In this document: positions 8,015-14,682 of the stretch, one piece after another
Position numbering within the stretch: the first letter of the stretch is position 1
Layout: every line of letters begins with the position of its first letter
The notes under the pieces: model-generated
The model's database searches: none
Seen by the model: only the letters and a program-made list of their open reading frames with translations
Told to the model about the DNA's origin: nothing
Position numbers and translations under genes: made by a program
NCBI GenBank assembly: GCA_964552655.1
Contig: CAZKHG010000034.1
Location: 1 to 36,527 of the forward strand
Origin: CAZKHG01 sp964552655
Lineage (GTDB): Bacteria; Bacteroidota; Bacteroidia; Bacteroidales; Tenuifilaceae
DNA: 36,527 bases
Direction: 5' to 3'

Positions 8015-10297
8015 CTAGAAAAGATCAACGGAAATATTCTGGATAAAAGCAGTGTAGGTTATTTCACGACCTAATTTTGCCTCAGAGATAAGCATCAGGA
8101 CAGGGATTTCGTTGCCGTCTTTTGTAGTAATGGTAATTTCTCTTCGTTGACCAACAATCTTCTCAGCCTCTGGGTCTAAATAGGCATCAAGGAAATCATC
8201 TTTTGGCCTATTCCCGTTGGGGAATAGGGTTTTAATATTTTGGCCGAGAACCTCCTTACGGTCTATGCCAAATAGCTGCTCTGCGGCTTTATTAAAAAAC
8301 TGTACAACCCCGGTTTGATCGGTTGTAATTATTGCATCCAGAAAACCTTCGAGAATTTTCTCGTTCCTGATTTTTGCTTTTTCAATCTCTTTAAACTGAT
8401 TTTTTACCTCTTCGCGGGCTTCACGAAGCTTCTTATTAAGCTCAATTTCATTTTGCCGGAGCATCTCATCCTGAATCTTAAGCTGTTCGTTCTGAGCTTT
8501 AGATTCATTTTCAATCATCTTTTCGTGGGTAATATCGTTTGCAATTAACACGACTTTAGCCACTTCGTCATACATATCATTAACAGCTGTAAATGTTCCC
8601 CTAAACCACATTTCGTCATTGGTTTTTGGGTTTATCCTGATTTGTCCTTCAAAAGGAATTCCATGGGTTACGTCATCCCAAATTCGCTCCGTATTTTTTC
8701 TCTCATTTTCTGGAGTAAAATCGAAAATGGTTTTATTTTTTGCTTCGGAGATATTGTAACCGGTTGAATCCAAAAATTTCTCGTTGGCTTCAATCAGGTC
8801 ACCGGTTGGGGAAAACTCAGCCTTTATGCTGGAGCGGTTAAGTGCATCTATCTGGCCTTCGTAGTCGAGGCTCAGTTTTTTCTGTTGGGTGGTATCAATT
8901 GCCAGGAACAGCACTTTTTCAACATTCCCCCAATGGTTCCTAACGCAAGTGTATGTAGCTATAGTCCATAAATCCTTGCCGCTTTTGGTAACATGCTTCA
9001 TGTCGCCTTCGAAATGCTTTCCACCCTTGGCAAGGTGTTGCCATAGATCGTCAAACCACTCCCTGTCTTTTTTATTGATAAACATGGAGATATGCTTACC
9101 CTCAACTTCGGAATTGCTTGAATACTCAAGCATTTGAAGAAATTTGGTATTAGCATAAATCAGGTTACCGTTTATATCGTATTCAGCTCTGATTAAGGTG
9201 TGGTTTACGGAGTTGGTAAAGCTGATGAATTTCTCCGATTGCCGTGCAGCCTCTTCCTGGGTAGCCTGGAGTTCTTCCATGTTTTGCCGCATTTGTTCTT
9301 CCTGTGATGCAAGCGTTTCTGCCTGGAGCTGAGATTCACGGAGAAGCTTGGAAGTTTTCAGGTTAATTTTTACAGTTGAAATTGTTGAAGCAATGCTTTC
9401 AGCCACCTTTTCGATAAAATCAACATGGAACTTTTCAAATTCTGTAAAAGTGGCAATTTCAATAGCGCCTAATATTTCCTCGTTAAATTTAAGAGGGACT
9501 ATAAGCAGGCATTTAGGGTTGGCATGGCCCAGCCCGGAGGTGATATTCAGATAGCTATCAGGTACTTTTGTCAAAAGTATTGTTTCTTTTTCGAGGGCAC
9601 AGGCGCCAACAAGTCCTTCGCCCCATTCCACACGTTTATCCGCGAATTTTTTTCGCTCGTATGCATAGCATGCGGTGAGTTTAAAATGCTTATCACCAGG
9701 ATCGGAATCCTCCAGCAAATAAAATCCACCCTGGTTGGCTTTTACATATTTTACCAGGTTTCCGATAATATTGTTGGAAAGTTCTTCAATGTTGTCGTTA
9801 TTGGCTCGAAGTATTTCTCCAAATCTTGCTAAACCTTCGGCCACCCAGTTTCGCTGATCATCTTCTTTTCGCCTTTTATCTTCTTCGGCTTTACTTGATT
9901 TAAGGTTATCGCGCAGGTTAACAATTGCCTTGCCCAGGATGTCATTCTCTTCGGGCTGATAGTCCGAGTCAATTTCCCCGGTGCGTAATTTTTCTACAAA
10001 CCTGTAAAGTTTCCGTTGTCTGGTTTGTTCATTAACTTCAAATTTTTTTGATTCTGTTTCAATTATGGAAAAATACCGCGATAGGTAATATGAGGCAATT
10101 GCTAATGCTATAGGAAAAAGATCAATTACAAATAAAACTGGGTTTAACCTGTGCAGTTCTCCAACATTATATGGGGTAAAGGCAATATTTTCTATTAATG
10201 CGGCAACAAAGAAGATCAGAATGAGTATCGCCAATCCAGCGGTAAACCCCAATGCGGTGAACTTGATTACAAAGGGTTTTGAATAAACTCGGTTCAT
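8015..10297 (-). CDS. Membrane HAMP/GAF/PAS sensor protein without output domain
   Basis: Two transmembrane helices (about residues 9-35 and 51-71) flank a very short periplasmic loop. A HAMP-like segment (about 90-145, with the EENDILGKAI core) and a GAF domain (about 155-310) follow. Then come a Gln/Glu-rich coiled coil, two PAS/PAC units (about 355-475 and 480-600), a second coiled coil (605-650) and a third PAS domain (about 650-757). There is no histidine kinase, cyclase or MCP signalling domain, so the output must come from a partner or from the coiled coils. The protein ends in SVDLF, similar to the SEVELF end of the 608-aa protein in the divergent chemotaxis cluster. It is downstream of a response regulator and a Crp-like gene. 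Likely a cytosolic-signal (redox or small-ligand) sensor; the ligand is unknown. Confidence 0.85.
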   Translation of the reverse strand: MNRVYSKPFVIKFTALGFTAGLAILILIFFVAALIENIAFTPYNVGELHRLNPVLFVIDLFPIALAIASYYLSRYFSIIETESKKFEVNEQTRQRKLYRFVEKLRTGEIDSDYQPEENDILGKAIVNLRDNLKSSKAEEDKRRKEDDQRNWVAEGLARFGEILRANNDNIEELSNNIIGNLVKYVKANQGGFYLLEDSDPGDKHFKLTACYAYERKKFADKRVEWGEGLVGACALEKETILLTKVPDSYLNITSGLGHANPKCLLIVPLKFNEEILGAIEIATFTEFEKFHVDFIEKVAESIASTISTVKINLKTSKLLRESQLQAETLASQEEQMRQNMEELQATQEEAARQSEKFISFTNSVNHTLIRAEYDINGNLIYANTKFLQMLEYSSNSEVEGKHISMFINKKDREWFDDLWQHLAKGGKHFEGDMKHVTKSGKDLWTIATYTCVRNHWGNVEKVLFLAIDTTQQKKLSLDYEGQIDALNRSSIKAEFSPTGDLIEANEKFLDSTGYNISEAKNKTIFDFTPENERKNTERIWDDVTHGIPFEGQIRINPKTNDEMWFRGTFTAVNDMYDEVAKVVLIANDITHEKMIENESKAQNEQLKIQDEMLRQNEIELNKKLREAREEVKNQFKEIEKAKIRNEKILEGFLDAIITTDQTGVVQFFNKAAEQLFGIDRKEVLGQNIKTLFPNGNRPKDDFLDAYLDPEAEKIVGQRREITITTKDGNEIPVLMLISEAKLGREITYTAFIQNISVDLF

Positions 10298-10428
10298 AAG
10301 GAAAAAATTTGACTAAAAATAGATATTTTTTAATTTTAAAGAAACTTAATCGGTTAATTTTTGGATGAATATTCAATTTACCAGAACGCCATAAATTAAA
10401 CTCCCCTTTAATATAATGTAACCCTTAT

Positions 10429-10806
10429 TTATTTTCTTGCACAAACCTCTTCAATGAGTGCTACAATTTTATCGATTGAATAGGGTTTTGTCATCAGCTG
10501 GTTAAAACCAACATTCTTATAGCTCTCGAAAAAAGAGTAAGGGTTATGAGCTGTTAATGCTATAATTGGGGTATTCCTTTTTGAACTTTTTGGGAGCTCT
10601 TTTCGGATATATTCGGTGGTTTCAATCCCATTCATAACGGGCATTTCAATGTCCATAAGAACTACATCAATATCTTCCTTAATTAGGATTTGTATTGCCT
10701 CCTTCCCATTCTGAGCTTCGAAGCAGGTACCAGACACTTTCCTGACTATCTCTTTTAATAGCAATCTGTTAACAAAAATATCATCAACAATAAGAATATT
10801 ATACAT
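10429..10806 (-). CDS. Single-domain response regulator (REC)
   Basis: CheY-like receiver domain of 125 aa without a DNA-binding part. The acidic pair is D8/D9, the phospho-acceptor is D52 (in VLMDIEMPVMNG), the switch Thr is T85 and the conserved Lys is K107 (in MTKPYS). The sequence style (MDIEMPVMNGIETTEYIR) is that of receivers normally fused to hybrid kinases, suggesting it receives phosphate in trans. It lies 18 bases after the Crp-like gene and 131 bases before the PAS sensor, probably in one transcript. I see no strong promoter in the 131-base gap. Confidence 0.93.
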   Translation of the reverse strand: MYNILIVDDIFVNRLLLKEIVRKVSGTCFEAQNGKEAIQILIKEDIDVVLMDIEMPVMNGIETTEYIRKELPKSSKRNTPIIALTAHNPYSFFESYKNVGFNQLMTKPYSIDKIVALIEEVCARK

Positions 10807-10824
10807 TTTAAGACAATTGGTTTT

Positions 10825-11517
10825 TTAACCCAGCTTGCTTAGGGTGTAAATTATTTTTGAGCTCAGAATAGTAATGTTGTTCCGTTCCATATCAATTATT
10901 TTATCGTGCTTAAATTCTGAAAGGGTACGGATTAAACTCTCCTTAGTTGTTCCGGTAAGCTCAGCCAGTTCCTGCCGTGTTAAGGGTAAAGAAAAAGTGC
11001 TGTTTTTATAGATTTCCTCTGAAAAGTAGATAATCATATCAGCCACTCTGCCTGGGAGCTGTTTGTAGAGTAGCCCTGAGAGTTTATCGATATTAAAAAG
11101 GTTATTCTTGCTGATATTGTTGATGATCTCAAGGCCAAGAGCTCCGTTCCGTGAAATAATTTCCTTAAAGATTTTTAAATCTGTGAATGAGACAAGGGTT
11201 TGCTCAATGGCAGATACCGAGTAATCGTAGGTTTCGTTGCCAAACACTGAGCTTAAACCTATGAAACTTTCCGGGCCTTCTATTTTAAGCATCAAACTTT
11301 TTCCCTTCCTCATCTCCTTTGATATTTTCACCAACCCTGAAACCACGAAAATAACATGTGAAGTTCTGGAGTTCTGTTTAATTATGGTATCCCGCTTTGA
11401 GTACTCTACCAGGTTTGAGTTTTGAATCAGCAACTCCTTGTCGGCTCCTGTGAGCAGATGGTTAAATGACATGTGCTTGTCAACCAGTTCTTGTAGGGTT
11501 GGTACAAGTTTTTCCAT
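10825..11517 (-). CDS. Crp/Fnr-family transcriptional regulator
   Basis: Residues ~20-140 form a cyclic-nucleotide-binding-type beta-roll and residues ~150-230 a winged-helix DNA-binding domain whose recognition helix region reads TRQELAELTGTTKESLIRTL. There are no cysteines, so it cannot bind an Fe-S cluster as Fnr does. The canonical cAMP-binding RS/T motif of Crp is not obvious, so the effector is unknown. It is divergently placed 173 bases from the chemotaxis cluster and is the natural candidate regulator of the intervening promoter region. Its own -7-like box is at 11611-11618. Confidence 0.92.
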   Translation of the reverse strand: MEKLVPTLQELVDKHMSFNHLLTGADKELLIQNSNLVEYSKRDTIIKQNSRTSHVIFVVSGLVKISKEMRKGKSLMLKIEGPESFIGLSSVFGNETYDYSVSAIEQTLVSFTDLKIFKEIISRNGALGLEIINNISKNNLFNIDKLSGLLYKQLPGRVADMIIYFSEEIYKNSTFSLPLTRQELAELTGTTKESLIRTLSEFKHDKIIDMERNNITILSSKIIYTLSKLG

Positions 11518-11610
11518 AAACCTGATAATTTAGTTGAGGATTTTGTAAATTTAATAATAATGCTGAATACCTGCTTAGCTTGACATTGAAAAAAGAATGA
11601 TCTAAATCAC

Positions 11611-11618
11611 CAAATTTA
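11611..11618 (-). promoter_or_regulatory. Candidate -7 box for the Crp-like gene
   Basis: The minus strand reads TAAATTTG, matching TAnnTTTG, about 95 bases upstream of the start codon. It sits inside the right arm of a 9-base inverted repeat (TGTAAATTT at 11544-11552 and AAATTTACA at 11612-11620), which could be an operator or chance in AT-rich DNA. Confidence 0.35.
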
Positions 11619-11642
11619 CATAAGCAACCTCATTCAATTTCT

Positions 11643-11674
11643 ATTGATGAATTAATGAAAGGTAGATAATTTTG
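11643..11674 (+). promoter_or_regulatory. Candidate promoter of the chemotaxis cluster
   Basis: ATTG (-33, 11643-11646) and TAATTTTG (-7, 11667-11674) are separated by 20 bases, close to TTTG-N19-21-TAnnTTTG. The start codon of the first gene is at 11691, so the leader would be only about 10 bases long. The same geometry (xTTG, 20 bases, TAnnTTTG) recurs before cheR and before the SPOR gene. Confidence 0.55.
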
Positions 11675-11690
11675 AATAAAACTTTTTCCC

Positions 11691-12074
11691 ATGTCACCAC
11701 TTAACAGTTCAACTATTTTAATTGTTGACGATTCAATTACAAACGTTGTTCTCCTTGATGCTATCCTTCAGGAAGAGGGGTATAATACTGTATCTGCAAC
11801 AAGTGCAAAGGAGGCATTTAAGCTGATTGACAAAAAAATTCCCGACCTTATTCTTTTGGATCTTTTAATGCCTCAGGTAAATGGGTTTGAGTTCTTGGAA
11901 AAACTAAAATCCGATGAGAGAACCAGCTCAATCCCGGTCATTGTTGTTTCTGCTGTGGGAACCAAAGAGAATATTGATAGGTGTAAAGAGCTGAAGGTTT
12001 TGGATTTCTTTACCAAACCGATTGATATCCCCACATTCATAGTAAAAGTCAGAGAACGTATTAACAACAAGTAA
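11691..12074 (+). CDS. Single-domain response regulator, first gene of the chemotaxis cluster
   Basis: A 127-aa receiver domain with acidic pair D13/D14, phospho-acceptor D57 (LLDLLMPQVNG), switch residue S87 and Lys K109 in the TKP motif. No output domain. The short N-terminal extension and the MPQVNGFEFL style place it with receivers of hybrid or polar-type kinases rather than the flagellar-motor CheY. It is 44 bases upstream of the 608-aa DxxxQ protein and may be its partner, either as substrate for dephosphorylation or as binding partner. A second CheY-like gene lies at 14317. Confidence 0.92.
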   Translation: MSPLNSSTILIVDDSITNVVLLDAILQEEGYNTVSATSAKEAFKLIDKKIPDLILLDLLMPQVNGFEFLEKLKSDERTSSIPVIVVSAVGTKENIDRCKELKVLDFFTKPIDIPTFIVKVRERINNK

Positions 12075-12118
12075 GATTTTGCTTTAACCCTTATAAATTC
12101 TACAAAATATTGCTGTAA

Positions 12119-13945
12119 ATGAATGATTATCAAAAAAATATCAATACCCACCTCGATTCATTAACCATTAAAGAAATTGCAGGGATTTTTCAACGAATTG
12201 ATAATCAGATTTTAGATCTCCTAAGCTGCTCATCGGAGGATTTTTTAAGGCTAAACACCGATTTTAAAAAATTTTACAAGCAGGCAAAAACCATTTCGGC
12301 CAATGCATCGGAGGTATTTACATCCCTTTCCGATAAAGATAACGCTAATCTGCTGGATAAGCTTCAGCTCATCTTTAAGGATATAAAATCGTTTAAAGAT
12401 CCTGTTTTCAATCAGGTTCAAACGGGTATCGAGAGAATTCAACAAGTCTTTTCCATCCTTAATCACCTCGATTTACCATTAAAAAATATCAACCAGGACT
12501 TAATGACCCTCAAGTTTTTAATGGCCAACCTTAAGCTTTCCAGCTCCGGTTATGTAGATGAAAGACCCGATGAATCCAGGATGGAGCTTTCGAATTTCAA
12601 CAGCCTGATTGATGCTATTATACTTGAAGGCTGTGAGTGTGAGAAAAGTTTGATCAAAACTAATAATGAGCTTTCATCAACCCTGAACGACCTGCAACGG
12701 TTCAAAACCAGAAATCAGAATGAACTTGATGGCATACTGAATGACATTCACTATGCGCTTATTATGTTTGCTGAAAAACACGAGGAAACCTCAAGGCTTA
12801 TTCCACAACTTACTCAAAAAACCGATAGCTGTTCAAATAGCATTGCCGAAATAATTACTAACCTGCAATACCAGGATATTATCAGACAAAAAATGGAGCA
12901 CATTCAGATTGCTCACAAAAACCTACTTGACGAGATAGATAAATTCAATGGCAACGAAAATCCGGGAACAGACTCCAATTCAGTTATCTACTCACACATT
13001 CGCGATATTTCCGGCATTCAGGCTGCAATGCTTGTAAAAGCTAACAGAGAGTATCAAACGGCTGTGGAGGTAATTACCAGTAAATTTGAATCCATTGTGA
13101 ATGAACTATCTGCCATTTCGCAAATGTGCCAGAATTTAAACTTTGTTCAACAGGATTCAAATGAAACTCTTTTACCAGAAATACTTTCCAAACTTCGGAA
13201 TTCATCAGAGGGATTTACTAATATCATTGATAAGCAAGAAGCAGCTAATCAAAATGCTAAACAAGTTGCAGAATCAACAAAACAAACATTTTACAAGCTG
13301 GAGGCATTGCTTAAAAATTTTTCCGGGCTAAAACAAGCACTTGATACAATTTTTCAACATACTCTCAGCTCCCCTGATATGCCAAACCAGATAAAAGATA
13401 CAGTAAATCAGATTGGTAATGTTTATGAGGATACCGAGAGGTTTGTAATGGCAGCTAAAGATTTAAGCAAGGAACTGCCTGAACAATGCAACCACATTTA
13501 TGATTCATTTAACACATCAACAATTGCTTATAATGCCGTTGAATCCCTTCTTTATATTCCGGAAAATCTAAATTTAGTTCTGGCGCAGCTCAATGAGAAA
13601 GCCAACAGGGTAACCCTTTTAAATACTCAAAACCTGGAGCTAAGTACTACTATTTCCGATGATGTAAAAGAATCGATCAAACAGATAAAATACTATCAGC
13701 ATTTCGAAAATACCATAATTGATATTATCATAGAGCTTAACGAGATTTATAAAAAGTTGAAGGGGAGCGAGGATTTAACAAATGATGAGAACCTGCAAAA
13801 GTTTAAAAAGCTGTACACCATGGCCAGCGAGCATCAAATTCACGATGCTATTGTTGACAACCAGCTGAATATTGAAATAGTAAATGGAGCGGCGATTGAT
13901 AAGCTGCAGGAAAACGAATCGTCTAGTGAAGTGGAATTGTTTTAA
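12119..13945 (+). CDS. Helical chemotaxis protein with CheZ-like DxxxQ motif
   Basis: A 608-aa soluble, almost entirely helical protein with no TM segment, no receptor hairpin tip and no CheW-like or kinase domain. Residues 251-258 read YQDIIRQK. D253 and Q257 have the same D-x3-Q spacing and a similar context to the catalytic D143/Q147 (QDLTGQ) of CheZ. A second related segment, YQHFENT at 526-532, has lost both residues (H528, T532), suggesting a duplicated helical unit with one active copy. YTMASEHQIHDAI near residue 568 and LMTLKFLMANLKL near 135 resemble segments I recall from MCP-like helical proteins of other phyla. A flexible linker leads to the acidic hydrophobic end SSEVELF, reminiscent of the C-terminal CheY-binding peptide of CheZ. 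Likely role: CheY-P phosphatase or array component. The motif is seen; the function is inferred. Confidence 0.7.
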   Translation: MNDYQKNINTHLDSLTIKEIAGIFQRIDNQILDLLSCSSEDFLRLNTDFKKFYKQAKTISANASEVFTSLSDKDNANLLDKLQLIFKDIKSFKDPVFNQVQTGIERIQQVFSILNHLDLPLKNINQDLMTLKFLMANLKLSSSGYVDERPDESRMELSNFNSLIDAIILEGCECEKSLIKTNNELSSTLNDLQRFKTRNQNELDGILNDIHYALIMFAEKHEETSRLIPQLTQKTDSCSNSIAEIITNLQYQDIIRQKMEHIQIAHKNLLDEIDKFNGNENPGTDSNSVIYSHIRDISGIQAAMLVKANREYQTAVEVITSKFESIVNELSAISQMCQNLNFVQQDSNETLLPEILSKLRNSSEGFTNIIDKQEAANQNAKQVAESTKQTFYKLEALLKNFSGLKQALDTIFQHTLSSPDMPNQIKDTVNQIGNVYEDTERFVMAAKDLSKELPEQCNHIYDSFNTSTIAYNAVESLLYIPENLNLVLAQLNEKANRVTLLNTQNLELSTTISDDVKESIKQIKYYQHFENTIIDIIIELNEIYKKLKGSEDLTNDENLQKFKKLYTMASEHQIHDAIVDNQLNIEIVNGAAIDKLQENESSSEVELF

Positions 13946-13956
13946 ATTTTAATAAT

Positions 13957-14292
13957 ATGACAAACAACATTGAACCTAACATTACATTAACACCATCAAA
14001 GAATAAGAACAACAGTTCTGTTAATATAAACCTGAACGGTGATTTATCGCTCAATAAGGTTGAAGACTTAAAAGCATCGCTGATTCCGGTTTTGGATAAG
14101 TACCAAACCTTTAGCATAAATGTGCAGAATGTTGAGAATATCGATCTGGGCTTAATTCAGCTATTACAATCCTTCCTGTTAACAGCATCGCGGCAGGGTA
14201 AAATGGTAATGTTTCACTTTGATCTTCAGGATGATTACTATAATCTTTTTCAGAATGCCGGCTTATCCGGTTTTATGAATTCAAACATATAA
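13957..14292 (+). CDS. STAS-domain protein
   Basis: A 111-aa protein with the alternating beta/alpha pattern of anti-sigma antagonist STAS domains. The central segment NIDLGLIQLLQSF (residues 61-73) aligns with the DSSGL phosphorylation loop, but Leu and Gly occupy the positions of the usual Ser (D63-L64-G65-L66). It therefore cannot be switched by serine phosphorylation in the SpoIIAA manner. The first ~20 residues are polar and probably disordered. It sits 11 bases after the 608-aa gene and 24 before cheY. STAS proteins next to cheY-cheA are known in other chemosensory clusters, where their role is unclear; scaffolding is the likeliest. Confidence 0.78.
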   Translation: MTNNIEPNITLTPSKNKNNSSVNINLNGDLSLNKVEDLKASLIPVLDKYQTFSINVQNVENIDLGLIQLLQSFLLTASRQGKMVMFHFDLQDDYYNLFQNAGLSGFMNSNI

Positions 14293-14316
14293 CACAAAAA
14301 TTAACCACATACTACT

Positions 14317-14682
14317 ATGTCAAAAACTATTCTAATTGTAGATGACTCTGAGAGTATTCGTGAGGTAGTAAGCTTCACCCTTGAGAATGAAGGTTATAAA
14401 GTACTTGTTGCTGTTGATGGCAAAGATGCTTTAAAATTTTTAGATGGTACACCTATAGACCTTATAATTACTGACCTTCATATGCCCGAACTCGATGGAA
14501 TTGGTCTTATTAAGGAAGTCCGGAATATGCCCGACTATCAACGAATTCCAATCCTGTTTTTAACCACCGAATCGCAGGCAGCCAAGAAAATGGAAGCCAA
14601 AGATGCAGGAGCAACCGGTTGGATTATTAAACCATTTGTACCCGCCAAACTTATTGCCGCATTAAATAAAGTAATAAGATAA
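14317..14682 (+). CDS. cheY: Chemotaxis response regulator CheY
   Basis: A 121-aa receiver domain with D9/D10, phospho-acceptor D53 (IITDLHMPELDG), switch Thr at T83/T84 and K105 (IIKPF). W102 occupies the aromatic switch region. The stop codon overlaps the cheA start (TAATG at 14680-14684), which is a strong sign of translational coupling with the kinase that phosphorylates it. It is the best candidate for the direct substrate of CheA here. The target of CheY-P is unknown because no flagellar switch gene is present. Confidence 0.94.
   Translation: MSKTILIVDDSESIREVVSFTLENEGYKVLVAVDGKDALKFLDGTPIDLIITDLHMPELDGIGLIKEVRNMPDYQRIPILFLTTESQAAKKMEAKDAGATGWIIKPFVPAKLIAALNKVIR

Noticed and set aside
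12119..13945. Reading the 608-aa protein as a methyl-accepting chemotaxis receptor
   Set aside because: It has no TM segment and no conserved MCP hairpin tip, so it is not a standard receptor although some helical segments resemble MCP-like proteins.
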